Source of the DNA: Lactiplantibacillus paraplantarum
Lineage (GTDB): Bacteria; Bacillota; Bacilli; Lactobacillales; Lactobacillaceae
Assembly (NCBI RefSeq): GCF_003641145.1
Contig: NZ_CP032744.1
Location: forward strand, 2,852,001 to 2,916,000
Direction: 5' to 3'
DNA: 64,000 bases
A model generated the notes under the pieces. That model did not search any database. It worked only from the letters and a program-made list of their open reading frames with translations, and was not told the origin of the DNA. The translations under genes and the position numbers were made by a program. How positions within the stretch are numbered: the stretch's first letter is position 1; each line of letters opens with the position of its first letter. Shown here piece by piece: positions 17,847 to 26,617 of the stretch.

Positions 17847-18398
17847 TTAGTTGCTAGCAGCTAACTGGTGTGCAAACTTAAGGTAGTCCGCCACACAATG
17901 ATCCAACCATTCAACCACCTTATCATCCGTAATATCACCAGCCACATTCATCTTATCTTGAACCGTGCTCAATAGGAACTCATCCCCTGGCAAGACTCGT
18001 GCACCAATTCCTGGTGAATCTAGGATTTGACGTAAATGGCTTTGTGCACGTACCGTCCCTAGTGGCCCCATGGTAGCACCTAAAATCATGACTGGTTTGC
18101 CAATTAGTGGCCGTTCAACACGGGATAACCAATCAATCGCATTCCCTAAGACACCGGGAACGCTATGATTATATTCAGGTGTCACAAAAATGACCCCATC
18201 TGCCGCCATAACAGCTTGTTTAAATGCTTGCACATCTGCGGGGGCTTCTAGTTCAATGTCTTGATCATAAAAAGGTAACGCGCCCAAGTCTGGAATGGTA
18301 ACATCCAGCTGATCAGCATACCGTTTCTGGACAAAGGCTGTCAACTTACGATTATATGAGGAACGCCGAATACTGCCGACGAGTGCGATAATCTTCAT
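17847..18398 (-). CDS. NADPH-dependent FMN reductase / quinone reductase
   Basis: The 183-residue flavodoxin-fold enzyme has the phosphate-binding loop GSIRRSSYNRKL at the N-terminus and the family motif TPEYNHSVPGVLGNAIDWLS near residues 77-96. The motif ILGATMGPLGTVRAQ follows. Such enzymes use FMN and NAD(P)H to reduce quinones, azo dyes or chromate and help in redox stress. It is the first gene of a two-gene unit. Confidence 0.92.
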   Translation of the reverse strand: MKIIALVGSIRRSSYNRKLTAFVQKRYADQLDVTIPDLGALPFYDQDIELEAPADVQAFKQAVMAADGVIFVTPEYNHSVPGVLGNAIDWLSRVERPLIGKPVMILGATMGPLGTVRAQSHLRQILDSPGIGARVLPGDEFLLSTVQDKMNVAGDITDDKVVEWLDHCVADYLKFAHQLAASN

Positions 18399-19060
18399 CG
18401 TGTGAAAAACTCCTTTAAGTTGTAATTACTTTCAGTATACCCCTTTTTCCACAAATAGTCGGAACCGGTTACAAAAAATAGCCTTCTTTCATCAAAAGTT
18501 TAGCTTTAATTAATCATAGCGGCATGCTGAGACCATTTTATGCCTTTTATCAGAGTCTAGGAATTTATGCGTATTGCTTTGGCGCCAACTATTATTAACC
18601 GCATAAAGCCTCAAAATCAACACGACTAGTCTGAAGCTGTAAAAAAAGGTTGGCATGCAACACGCCGTACTTGTGTGTTGCATGTCATCCCATCCGTACC
18701 ACATATTATTGCAGCGCTAAAAATTATCATAAATGCTTTTTTAGATCGGAACAGCCAGCGAATATGAATATTGATATTCAGCCAAACAACGAGTTAGCAA
18801 GTGGTCGTACGCCCCCCCATTTTTCATCTCACCAATAACCCTCACAATGCGTACCTTAGTCCAAGCAAAGCTTCATCTCAGCTGACAGATATCCACATAA
18901 TTATTAATTGTCATCAGAATAACGCTCACTGATTGCCGTTGAAAATTAATAAACTTTCACAAATGTTTCTTAACTTTTTTCAAAACCAAACGTCCACTAC
19001 CATCGCCATCAGTAGAGTCTGCTATACTAAATAATAGAGAAATTGATTGGGGGGTTAATC
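18399..19060. other. long intergenic region with one hairpin
   Basis: No convincing gene is present. The clearest structure is a perfect 10-bp inverted repeat CATGCAACAC / GTGTTGCATG (18654-18663 with 18675-18684), with a run of seven A just before it. It would be a minus-strand terminator, but no minus-strand gene lies upstream. A short TATACT at 19024-19029 may be the -10 of the next gene; no good -35 was found. Confidence 0.4.
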
Positions 19061-20317
19061 GTGTATTATCGTGGTGAAGCACTTGACTTTTTGAACATGC
19101 TACATACTACTGGCGCCGCGCCATTAATGCGTTCACGGATTGTTTTTTCCAGTCAGATTGATGTCGAACGCTTAAAAGCGGCCGTTCTTGCCTCCGCACA
19201 AATCGTGCCCGAGATTTTCGGCCATTACCAAGTTGACCGTAATCGTTTTGTTGTTACTGATCAACCAATCAACCAAGTCATTCAGGAAGTCCAGAGTCCG
19301 TACAGTCCTGAAAATACCGATTTTGATTTTACTAATAGTCCGCAACTACGATTATTCGTCATTCATCACGGTGACTATGACGTCCTACAAGCCTTTATGA
19401 GTCGACTCCTAACTGACAATCGCGGCTTTAAAGAATATCTTTATTTACTTGCACAGGCATATAATTACGCTGACCTCACGAACTTGCATAACGAACGACG
19501 GCTCCGGCCAGTTATTGCCAAACTACAGCGTCAATTCGCTCGTCCGCGGGGCCACACGCCCATCGTTACTGGGATGGTCAAGCTTCCCCATTATCCGGGA
19601 ATCAACCTACGTCACGGTGGCCATGTCATGCTCAGCAGCACGCAATTCATGCGGGTCCGGCGAGTCGCCAAAGCTCAGGATGTTGGCATTAGTGAAGCAA
19701 TTCTAGCTGCTTATGCTAAAGCCCTCCAAGTCCTAACTGGACATACCACCGTTACGTTGCCTTGTCCGATTGACTTACGCCGTTTTATGTCCGAAGATGC
19801 TAACATTACTCAAGTTGCTAATTTAACAGTTAACGTTTTCTTAACGATCAAAGTTGATATCGATGCTCCTTTTAGTGAACTCGTCAATCAAGTACACGAT
19901 TTATTAACAGCTGAACGCAACCGGGTCGCTTTCCTATACCGACTCAGTAATTTGCAAAAGATGAACCACACAATGCCTATTACCGTCATGCGTAAAATGA
20001 CGAATCGCTGGTTACCGCAACCAGCATTACGCTACACCAATTTTGGCGTTGTTGATCAGCAACGGCTGAAATTCCACGATTTGACGGTTGTTAACTGCGT
20101 CTTTTCTGGAACTTTTCATCGATCACCCATTATGGAAATCGCCGCTAGCACGTTTGCAGGAACTTGTACATTAAGTTTTAATAGTACTGGCTCAGAGCGT
20201 GACTACCAGTTATCCATGAAAATATTGGAGAATATCCAGGCTCAGCTACTTGTTTGGGCACAGGCTGAATCACAGCCGGCTACCACTGATCATTCATCCT
20301 TGCGACACCAAGCTTAA
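19061..20317 (+). CDS. condensation-domain-like acyltransferase-fold protein, degenerate active site
   Basis: The 418-residue protein looks like the two-lobed chloramphenicol-acetyltransferase/condensation fold, as in wax-ester, PapA and alcohol acetyltransferase-like proteins. The usual HHxxxDG motif is replaced: the matching segment reads SRLLTDNRGF near residue 115. The second lobe has RYTNFGVVD. The catalytic histidine is therefore missing, and it may bind rather than acylate. A GTG at 19061 was chosen because GGGGGG lies seven bases upstream. It is a single gene ending at a strong terminator. The family call is tentative. Confidence 0.5.
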   Translation: MYYRGEALDFLNMLHTTGAAPLMRSRIVFSSQIDVERLKAAVLASAQIVPEIFGHYQVDRNRFVVTDQPINQVIQEVQSPYSPENTDFDFTNSPQLRLFVIHHGDYDVLQAFMSRLLTDNRGFKEYLYLLAQAYNYADLTNLHNERRLRPVIAKLQRQFARPRGHTPIVTGMVKLPHYPGINLRHGGHVMLSSTQFMRVRRVAKAQDVGISEAILAAYAKALQVLTGHTTVTLPCPIDLRRFMSEDANITQVANLTVNVFLTIKVDIDAPFSELVNQVHDLLTAERNRVAFLYRLSNLQKMNHTMPITVMRKMTNRWLPQPALRYTNFGVVDQQRLKFHDLTVVNCVFSGTFHRSPIMEIAASTFAGTCTLSFNSTGSERDYQLSMKILENIQAQLLVWAQAESQPATTDHSSLRHQA

Positions 20318-20348
20318 TCGCCGTAATTCATCACGTTAAAATACACAC

Positions 20349-20393
20349 ACTAAAAAACTTTCTCAGCGTAAGTAGCTGAGAAAGTTTTTTAGT
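20349..20393. terminator. strong bidirectional terminator
   Basis: Perfect 19-bp stem (20349-20367 with 20375-20393) with T-runs on both strands, 31 bases after the condensation-like gene. Confidence 0.9.
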
Positions 20394-20463
20394 ATTCTGA
20401 TCTGATTCAGTCAGAATTACAATCCTCGGATGGCATCCTTAATTACACGCCAATTCAGCGTAA

Positions 20464-20508
20464 TCACCCTAATACTTGCTAGTCATCAGGGTGAGTCGCA
20501 TGCAAGTA
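20464..20508 (-). other. interlocking inverted repeats (possible pseudoknot) downstream of the 185-codon gene
   Basis: TCACCCT (20464-20470) pairs with AGGGTGA (20488-20494) and TACTTGC (20473-20479) pairs with GCAAGTA (20502-20508). Both are perfect 7-bp pairs and they interlock, the layout of an H-type pseudoknot. They lie 28 bases after the stop of the minus-strand gene at 20536. No T-run follows, so it is not an ordinary terminator. Confidence 0.4.
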
Positions 20509-20535
20509 CTGGCTTAATTGATAAATCGGCGCTCG

Positions 20536-21078
20536 TCAGGCTGGTACCGGTGGCAAAATTTGGTCCGACTCTGGACAACTCACTTGTAATTTGGTTGGCG
20601 TTTGAATACCATAATTTCGAAAACTAGGCCGAACTGGCACAGTTACCGTTAACGAGCTAATTACACTTTCTAAACTAATGTGAACGGCAATGATGTCAGG
20701 CAAAGCTACGCCCGTTAAGTTACTTAAAAAGCCATCATACAGCCGCCATAGCGCCCCTGCTGACGGTACCCACACTGGCTTGCCATTTGGAACTTGTATC
20801 ATGAATTGCAGCGTAACTTGCCGCCGTGTCACGCTTATTCTGATTGGTTGGACTTTTAAGTGAGCGACAGTTTCTTTAATAGTTGCTACTTGCTTATTTG
20901 CGTGCGGAACAGCGTAACTTACCTCAAACACTGGAAACTGATCAGTCAGTGCCTGCTGATCACCTTTACTAGCCACGAGTTGCTGGATAATAGCCATCAT
21001 TGCTTCTAGTCCCAAAACATAAGCGCGTTCATAGCGGCTACGTTCTAGTGGTAACGCGGGAACAATTAATTGATTCAT
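20536..21078 (-). CDS. hypothetical protein, 180 aa
   Basis: No family is recognised. The protein is soluble-looking with a beta-rich second half (ISVTRRQVTLQFMIQVPNGK, VTVPVRPSFRNYG) and no signal peptide. The ATG at 21078 was chosen because GGAGG lies eight bases upstream; a start five codons earlier overlaps that site. It is divergent from perR. Confidence 0.7.
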   Translation of the reverse strand: MNQLIVPALPLERSRYERAYVLGLEAMMAIIQQLVASKGDQQALTDQFPVFEVSYAVPHANKQVATIKETVAHLKVQPIRISVTRRQVTLQFMIQVPNGKPVWVPSAGALWRLYDGFLSNLTGVALPDIIAVHISLESVISSLTVTVPVRPSFRNYGIQTPTKLQVSCPESDQILPPVPA

Positions 21079-21268
21079 CTCAGCCACCTCCATGACGATT
21101 AACTTAATTATCGTTAGTCTACTCAGGTTAGCCCACCTAGTAAAGCCCTTTCAGCCATTTCGTTAATTAATTTTGTCAAAAGTTTTATTTAGTGACGTTT
21201 CTAAATTGGAATCCTTCTAAAAAGTGTGGTTTAATAAGGGTGAATACGATAAAAGGAGGAACCGCGTC

Positions 21269-21751
21269 GTGGCAGAAGATATGTTAACTCAGGCCTTGCA
21301 GCAATTAAAGGACCATAAGATCCGCGTAACACCGCAACGGCAAATTATTCTTAACTACTTAATCACTCATCATAATCATCCATCGGTTGAAACTATCTAT
21401 CAAGAATTGGCGGCCAAACTGCCTAACCTCAGTCTAGCAACGGTCTACAATACGTTGAAACTCTTTGTTGACTTGGGAATTGTGATCGAATTGCAAAACG
21501 GCGATGCCGGGACCCACTATGACTTTTTCGGCCGCCCTCATTACCACGTGGTCTGCGAAAACTGTGGTAAGATTACCGATGTTTTTGAGCCCGACCTCCG
21601 TAGTGTTGATGCCAAGGCCGCGGAACTCTCTGGTTACTTGGTCACGGGTCACAATATGGAGGTCTACGGACTATGTCCAGATTGCCAGAAATTACTCAAT
21701 GTTACTAAAACTACGGATCTGAAACGGTTAAAGTTGACGCATAGTGAATAA
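21269..21751 (+). CDS. perR: PerR, Fur-family peroxide-responsive repressor
   Basis: The 160-residue metalloregulator has an N-terminal winged helix (RVTPQRQIILNYL, LSLATVYNTLKLF). The regulatory metal residues known in Bacillus PerR appear in place: a His near 37 (HHNHPSVETIY), Asp in HYDFFG, His-x-His in PHYHVVC, and Asp in KITDVFEP. Two CxxC pairs (CENC, CPDC) hold structural zinc. Metal-catalysed oxidation of the histidines would release DNA under peroxide stress. A GTG at 21269 was chosen because AAAGGAGG lies nine bases upstream. Confidence 0.9.
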   Translation: MAEDMLTQALQQLKDHKIRVTPQRQIILNYLITHHNHPSVETIYQELAAKLPNLSLATVYNTLKLFVDLGIVIELQNGDAGTHYDFFGRPHYHVVCENCGKITDVFEPDLRSVDAKAAELSGYLVTGHNMEVYGLCPDCQKLLNVTKTTDLKRLKLTHSE

Positions 21752-21791
21752 CGAACAACCAAGAACTTAATACCACTCAATAAGCCATTAA

Positions 21792-21835
21792 AAAGCACCC
21801 GTTTAGCAGCAAACTAATTGCTAAACGGGTGCTTT
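21792..21835 (+). terminator. perR terminator
   Basis: Perfect 17-bp stem (21792-21808 with 21819-21835) ending in GCTTTCTT, 40 bases after perR. Confidence 0.85.
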
Positions 21836-21921
21836 CTTAACGATTATTTAGGCTTCTAAAGCGCATCCGACACTAATCACATCATTCTCGCACAATAACG
21901 GTGGTCATTTTTTTCCAACCA

Positions 21922-22278
21922 CTAATGGCGCGGGATCGTTTCCAGTAGGCCATAAAATTGTGATTTATCAGAATAATCAGCCATGTAAGCACCGTTAAGA
22001 CCGGCCTTTTGTCCAATACTTCCTAAATCAATCATTAATTTTTCTTCATCATCCGGAAAATGCATACGCCCCTTAATGGCGACGCTGCGAATATAATTTA
22101 CCAAGCGATTAACTAAGGCTTCTGGATTCTTCACCGTAGCGATTTTCTTATCAACCTGCGTCAAGACGTCCATGATGTCTAACAGTTCCCCGGACTGGTC
22201 AGGCCACCCACTTAACCGTACAATTAATCCCCTAATATCCTTTTGCGCCTGTTGTCGCAATTCAACTTCCCGTTTCAC
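21922..22278 (-). CDS. enterocin A immunity-like protein (bacteriocin immunity family)
   Basis: The 118-residue all-helical protein resembles the EntA_Immun four-helix family, cytoplasmic proteins that protect the cell from class II bacteriocins. Supporting segments are VDKKIATVKNPEALVNRLVN, IRSVAIKGRMHFPDDEEKLM and IDLGSIGQ. No bacteriocin precursor, leader or transporter gene is visible nearby, so it would be an orphan immunity gene. The assignment rests on pattern only. Confidence 0.5.
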   Translation of the reverse strand: MKREVELRQQAQKDIRGLIVRLSGWPDQSGELLDIMDVLTQVDKKIATVKNPEALVNRLVNYIRSVAIKGRMHFPDDEEKLMIDLGSIGQKAGLNGAYMADYSDKSQFYGLLETIPRH

Positions 22279-22425
22279 AACTAAAATCCCCCTCCATATA
22301 ACCTAGACTTCAAAATAAGTATCCGTCATTGATTATAATTAATTTTATTCACACTTTTAATTTTACACGTTTCACCTTACCACGACGTATTTTTTCATCA
22401 ACGCATAAAATCTATTCTTAAACGT

Positions 22426-22454
22426 CAAAAAAGTCCGGGTTTTCACCCAGACTT
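22426..22454 (-). terminator. terminator of the PLDc_N gene
   Basis: On the minus strand AAGTCTGGGT and ACCCGGACTT form a 10-bp stem with a GAAA loop, followed by TTTTTT. It lies 35 bases after the stop of the gene at 22490-22729. Confidence 0.85.
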
Positions 22455-22489
22455 ACGCTTGTACTTATAACTTTGAGCTACTTATAGCC

Positions 22490-22729
22490 CTAACGCTGCT
22501 GACCAAACGCGAAATACACCCACGGACCAAAGGGCTGAACAAATGCTAATAACAACCAGCCTAGTCGGTGTCCTCGCCGAAATGATTTAGCACGCAAGAC
22601 ATCCGCAACAACAATCGTTGTCGCTGTTAATTCCATCGCCGCAACTGGCAACAACCGCTGCCGTAACCGCCGCTTGGTCTGTAATGGCATTGATCGTGGT
22701 GCGTGTTTGTGATGATAAAATAAATGCAT
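22490..22729 (-). CDS. small membrane protein with PLDc_N domain
   Basis: The 79-residue protein has two membrane helices (LLPVAAMELTATTIVVADVL and LGWLLLAFVQPFGPWVYFAF). The second ends FGPWVYFAFGQQR, the signature of the phospholipase D-nuclease N-terminal membrane domain, also found in sigma-Y antagonists and short stand-alone proteins. No catalytic domain follows. Its role is unknown. Confidence 0.75.
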   Translation of the reverse strand: MHLFYHHKHAPRSMPLQTKRRLRQRLLPVAAMELTATTIVVADVLRAKSFRRGHRLGWLLLAFVQPFGPWVYFAFGQQR

Positions 22730-22783
22730 GGTCCACGCCTCCTTAATGTTTACTCATATTATAACCCGCCAATTAAGAAAGCG

Positions 22784-23644
22784 CTATCTTGATTCATATC
22801 CTTTGGGCACCCGCTCCACAAAATTCGTGTTCGGAATCGTTAGTTCATCAATAACGGTCTTACCATGCAACAGCTGGCGCGTGGTCACCCCAACTTGGCC
22901 ACGGTCAATTGTAATGATTTGGTAACTGCTCCCCTCATAAATGTAATGGTGATGCGGATCATGACAGTCAATAGCGTAAGCCGCCGAGCCCGCAACCACA
23001 TTTAAAATATTGTCGCCGATCAAATAGTTTGATACAAAATGGACGTGTCCGGCAAATACCCCACCCAAATTATGCCCTCGCAACACCGATAATAAGGCTG
23101 GCGTATTCTGTAAGATGGCATAGTGCATATTCGTCATCGTCGGCCCATCTAACGGATGATGTAAGAATAGAAATGCCCGCTTAGTTGGTGCTTGACGTAA
23201 ATGCTTGCCCAGCCACTGGAGTTGAGCTGGCGGCAACCAACCTGCCTCATAGCCACTGACTTTAGAATCCAAGAAATAAAAATCATTATTACCGATCCGC
23301 ATCCGATTCGCGTAGTACGGTCCTGGATCAGCCGGTAAATAGCCATCATAAAAAGCCGCTCGTCGATCATGATTCCCCAAGAGTACTCTGACATGGCAAT
23401 CAAATTCTGCTTCCATTGTATGCACAATTGCATGTAACCGCTGGTAATCATCCGTACTGCCATCATGAATCAAATCGCCCGTAAAGACAATCAGATCTGG
23501 CGTCGTTGCTAACTGGCGAATATCTTCGATAATATTGGCCAACTTGATCCAAGGATCATACCGTTGTCCATGTACCGGCACTTGCCCCCGCGGTGTAAGA
23601 TGCAAATCAGAAATCTGAACAACTTGCAATCGTCGCACTTCCAT
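22784..23644 (-). CDS. calcineurin-like metallophosphoesterase (cyclic nucleotide phosphodiesterase type)
   Basis: The 286-residue enzyme has the full set of metal motifs: QISDLHL, FTGDLIHDG, LLGNHDRRA, FLHHPL and GVFAGHVHF. It resembles CpdA/Icc-type phosphodiesterases, which hydrolyse cyclic nucleotides or other phosphodiesters in the cytoplasm. The ATG lies after GGGGGGATGG. A cre-like AGAAAGCGCTATCT overlaps its 3' end and may belong to the small downstream gene. Confidence 0.9.
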   Translation of the reverse strand: MEVRRLQVVQISDLHLTPRGQVPVHGQRYDPWIKLANIIEDIRQLATTPDLIVFTGDLIHDGSTDDYQRLHAIVHTMEAEFDCHVRVLLGNHDRRAAFYDGYLPADPGPYYANRMRIGNNDFYFLDSKVSGYEAGWLPPAQLQWLGKHLRQAPTKRAFLFLHHPLDGPTMTNMHYAILQNTPALLSVLRGHNLGGVFAGHVHFVSNYLIGDNILNVVAGSAAYAIDCHDPHHHYIYEGSSYQIITIDRGQVGVTTRQLLHGKTVIDELTIPNTNFVERVPKGYESR

Positions 23645-23826
23645 CCCCCCTATACTTTAATCACCACTTGGTTACATCTAATATAGCGAGTCAACGTAAA
23701 TTTTTATCAAGCTTCGTATAAAGTAACTGTAAAGTTTGTGCTAACATTCCTGATGCTCAGTAAGTTCATGATCAACTAACCTAAATTTCCAGTTGACAAG
23801 TTCCCGTTTAGTCGCCACCATAAAGA

Positions 23827-24421
23827 TAAGATTTGATTATATATTGTACTAGTTATTATTTAGTATGAATCATGATTAAAACAGGGCCAGTTAGTTGGAT
23901 TACTACTCGTCAGTATATGCGCGTTCTATGCCGACCTCCGGGGCCGGGTGCCAATTGCTGGAACAGGGCGGACATCGATTTGAACTCACGCAGAAGCCCG
24001 CTGCGCAATTTCAAATACGAGTCTTCTTCTAGCCCGGGAAACTCACCCGGACAAGAAGAACTTCGCCCTTGAGCATTGGCACCCACCCCCTCCAGTCTCA
24101 AGTCTGCGCGGAGCCATGAGTTGAGACCGAGCATTGTCTAGCCTACAAATTAATGAGGTTTCCATTAGTCCGTTGGTATGGCATTAGGGCGTGGAAGACC
24201 AGTATTTAAGACGTTAACTTCGGCTTAAATCTGGGTCCATCGCGTTCCAGTAATTGGCAGGAACTGCCTGGAGGTCGGCGTAGAAAACACTAATCAAGTG
24301 ATTTTTCGCTAAATTGCACGCTTTTCAGTGGGATTCAGCTGATAGCTTTTAAACTTAGAAATAGCCATTTTTAATCATGATTCATGACAAATTAACTAGC
24401 ACAACGCGTAAGATTTGATTA
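23827..24421. mobile_element. structured noncoding element with nested inverted repeats and 13-bp direct-repeat flanks
   Basis: The perfect 13-bp repeat TAAGATTTGATTA flanks the element at 23827-23839 and 24409-24421. Inside are outer inverted repeats (ATGAATCATGATTAAAA at 23865-23881 against 24369-24385, with related flanks out to the ends). A second, roughly 42-bp inverted repeat lies at 23923-23964 against 24244-24285. The core between has several local hairpins, for example GTCTCAA / TTGAGAC and ATTTAAG / CTTAAAT. No open frame is convincing. It may be a MITE-like element or a structured RNA carried as an insertion. Right-terminal sequence recurs near 36960-36980. Confidence 0.65.
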
Positions 24422-24439
24422 GACAAGTGAGGGATTATT

Positions 24440-24991
24440 TTGAAAAACATGTTTGTTGGACCCCACGTGGTCCTGGCAGTACCCCAGCCCGAAGATTTCG
24501 ATGAGATTAGTGACTGGTATACTGATGCCGATTTTGTCCGTAAAATGGATACCGTCGCTGCCAGACCGCTTACTGGCGAAGACCTTGAACGGACTTATCG
24601 CAATCTTGATCGTCACACGGAATACTACTTTCATATTCATAGCTTAGAAGACGACCACTTACTCGGGTTCGTCACTCTTTTTAATATTGAGTGGAATAAT
24701 CAGGTCGCCCAATTAGCAATTGCGATTGGCGATCCAGAAGAACGTGGTCATGGCTACGGCACCGAAGCACTTAACTTGATCTTGAACTATGCTTTTAATG
24801 AATTGAACCTCTATAAAGTCTGTTTGGACGTCATCGCAACAAACCCTGCTGCGATCGCTGTTTACCAAAATAGCGGCTTTGAATTTGAAGGTACCAATAA
24901 GCGTGCCATCAAGCGTGACGGACAACGGATTGACCTTTACCACATGGGATTATTTGCAGCCGATTTCCAGCCACGCATCACTTTAAACTAA
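24440..24991 (+). CDS. GNAT-family N-acetyltransferase (RimJ/RimL type)
   Basis: The 183-residue protein has the GNAT fold, with the acetyl-CoA loop in EERGHGYGTEALNLIL and the late motif NPAAIAVYQNSGF. The N-terminal part (GPHVVLAVPQPEDFDEISDW) is of the RimL type, which acetylates N-terminal amines or small molecules. A TTG at 24440 was chosen because GAGGG lies six bases upstream; the ATG three codons later is too far away. Confidence 0.88.
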   Translation: MKNMFVGPHVVLAVPQPEDFDEISDWYTDADFVRKMDTVAARPLTGEDLERTYRNLDRHTEYYFHIHSLEDDHLLGFVTLFNIEWNNQVAQLAIAIGDPEERGHGYGTEALNLILNYAFNELNLYKVCLDVIATNPAAIAVYQNSGFEFEGTNKRAIKRDGQRIDLYHMGLFAADFQPRITLN

Positions 24992-25008
24992 TTAATCAGC
25001 TCAATTAG

Positions 25009-25037
25009 TTGCAGCCGATAACTTTTGCAATTATAAT
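25009..25037 (+). promoter_or_regulatory. promoter of putative small RNA A
   Basis: TTGCAG and TATAAT are 17 bp apart, and no coding frame follows for several hundred bases on the same strand. The predicted start is near 25044. Confidence 0.7.
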
Positions 25038-25043
25038 AGTCGC

Positions 25044-25248
25044 AGATTGATAGAAAGTGACCAACTAACTATCGATCCTTAATATTCTTTAGTTTTTTAG
25101 ATTATTAGGGCGTTGCTGCCATAATGCCTACTAATAATCACTTTCATTCATAGACTCCCCCAAGTCTTATGAATGGGGTTCATCAAAGCCCCCACTTTGA
25201 TGTTTCCTACTCCTTGACCACTACATCGCTGATGTGGTGGCTTTTTTG
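25044..25248 (+). ncRNA. putative small RNA A (C-rich hairpin-loop family)
   Basis: About 204 nt between a good promoter and an intrinsic terminator, in the gap 24992-25413. Hairpins in order: ATTATTAG/CTAATAAT (25101-25138); CATTCATA with GACT/AGTC (25145-25175) and loop CCCCCA; CATCAAAG/CTTTGATG (25181-25202) with the same loop CCCCCA; an unpaired CCTACTCCTT; then the terminator CCACTACATC/GATGTGGTGG and a T-run. Loops rich in C could pair with ribosome binding sites. The boundaries are inferred. Confidence 0.65.
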
Positions 25249-25413
25249 TATTCAGTAGCCAAACTAAAAAGCCGCGATGGGAACATCCCACCACGGCTCA
25301 CTATCACCACATCATAATAGCTAAAATAGGCCAGCTTGCAAACAAACCACCTATTTCAATTAGATCCAACTGGTACCCAATCTACTCGCAAGTAAATTAT
25401 GTGCCACCAAGAT

Positions 25414-25833
25414 TTAATCTTCCTCAACTTCAATATTAGCATCAGTCCGTCGAGCAATGAACCACTCTTTAACTTGAATCAAAATCCACGCGATGCCAGC
25501 TGTAAAGAGCAATAACATCAGCGTTGAAATAATAATCACAATGACGATCTGAACCCCTTCGGCTTTTAACACGTCCAACTTAGTAACCAGCGCGATCCCT
25601 GAAGGAATGAAGATCAAACTAATAAATTGGACGAAGAAATTACTAACACCTGCCACCTGTTCTAGCTTAACTACTTTGAACGTTAGCAATAGATATAACA
25701 TAATCATGCCAATTAATGGTGTTGGCATCGGAAACGCCGGCCAAAGCTTGTTAGCTAAGTTAGCAATTAAACTGCTTGCTAACAAAATCAGACCGTAAAT
25801 AACAATTTGCTTAATAAATGCGCCTTTTTTCAT
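25414..25833 (-). CDS. lrgA: LrgA/CidA-family holin-like membrane protein
   Basis: The 139-residue protein has four hydrophobic helices and the family opening ILLASSLIANLANKLWPAFP, followed by PTPLIGMIMLYLLL. LrgA/CidA proteins work with LrgB/CidB in autolysis control or in transport of small carboxylates such as pyruvate. It follows lrgB by 19 bases in the same operon, an inverted order compared with the common lrgA-lrgB. Confidence 0.88.
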   Translation of the reverse strand: MKKGAFIKQIVIYGLILLASSLIANLANKLWPAFPMPTPLIGMIMLYLLLTFKVVKLEQVAGVSNFFVQFISLIFIPSGIALVTKLDVLKAEGVQIVIVIIISTLMLLLFTAGIAWILIQVKEWFIARRTDANIEVEED

Positions 25834-25852
25834 CGAATCCCTCCCGGACCAT

Positions 25853-26581
25853 CTAACCTAAACCAATCAACTGTGCAAAGCCTGGAACCATGAAATTAAC
25901 TAAAATACCAGCAATCACAAACGCAATCGCGCCAGTGGCACCAGCGGCTTCGCTGACCTCAATCGCCTTAGTTGCTCCCACCGCATTACCAGCGATGCCA
26001 AATCCTAATCCGGCGCCTAGTGGATTCTTGTGTAATTTAAACCAACGGATAAAATGATCACCTAAAGCATAAATCAATACAGAGTTTAGAATCACTGCAA
26101 ACGCCGCAATAGCTTGATCCCCACCTACTGATTCGGCCACCGGTAAGGCGATCGCCGTCGTGGCTGCTTGCACCAACATGGCACCTAATGCGGCATCCGT
26201 CAGTCCGAGTAAACGTGAAACACCGTAAATGCCAAATAATGATAGTCCTAATCCAATGGCTAACGCAATCACGATTACATCCCAATGCTTCTTGAAGATG
26301 TCATTTCGCTTATATAGCGGTACTGCAAACGAGACGGTGGCCGGTGCGACAAACCAGAACAGCCAATCACCACCAACCTGGTACGCTTCATATACTTTTT
26401 GCACGGGTGCCTTGAGAATCGACGCAATCAATACCAATAAACCAATCCCGAGCAACATTCCAAAGAACAGCGGTTGGAATAGCACAAAGCGATTTGTTTT
26501 GTGATACAAATACTCGCCAATCCCATAAACCAAGACCGTCAACCCGATCCCGAAAAACGGATTATTGAGAAGATAACTCAC
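25853..26581 (-). CDS. lrgB: LrgB/CidB-family membrane protein
   Basis: The 242-residue protein is a multi-helix membrane protein with LrgB features (NPFFGIGLTVLVYGIGEYLY, ATTAIALPVAESVGGDQAIA, HFIRWFKLHKNPLGAGLGFG). It is first in the lrgBA operon. Its leader contains an extended -10 promoter and a T-run hairpin before the start codon, so transcription may be attenuated. Confidence 0.88.
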   Translation of the reverse strand: MSYLLNNPFFGIGLTVLVYGIGEYLYHKTNRFVLFQPLFFGMLLGIGLLVLIASILKAPVQKVYEAYQVGGDWLFWFVAPATVSFAVPLYKRNDIFKKHWDVIVIALAIGLGLSLFGIYGVSRLLGLTDAALGAMLVQAATTAIALPVAESVGGDQAIAAFAVILNSVLIYALGDHFIRWFKLHKNPLGAGLGFGIAGNAVGATKAIEVSEAAGATGAIAFVIAGILVNFMVPGFAQLIGLG

Positions 26582-26617
26582 ATAAGTTCCTACTTTCTTT
26601 TGTTGAAAAAGAGTGAC

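Noticed and set aside
23872..24134. Short open frames on both strands within the structured element
   Set aside because: They are built from hairpin sequences, lack ribosome sites and read through inverted repeats, so they are shadows of the element.
23840..24408. GOLLD- or ROOL-type large RNA
   Set aside because: Length is similar to ROOL, but the perfect direct repeats and terminal inverted repeats fit an inserted element better; no consensus motif could be confirmed without a search.
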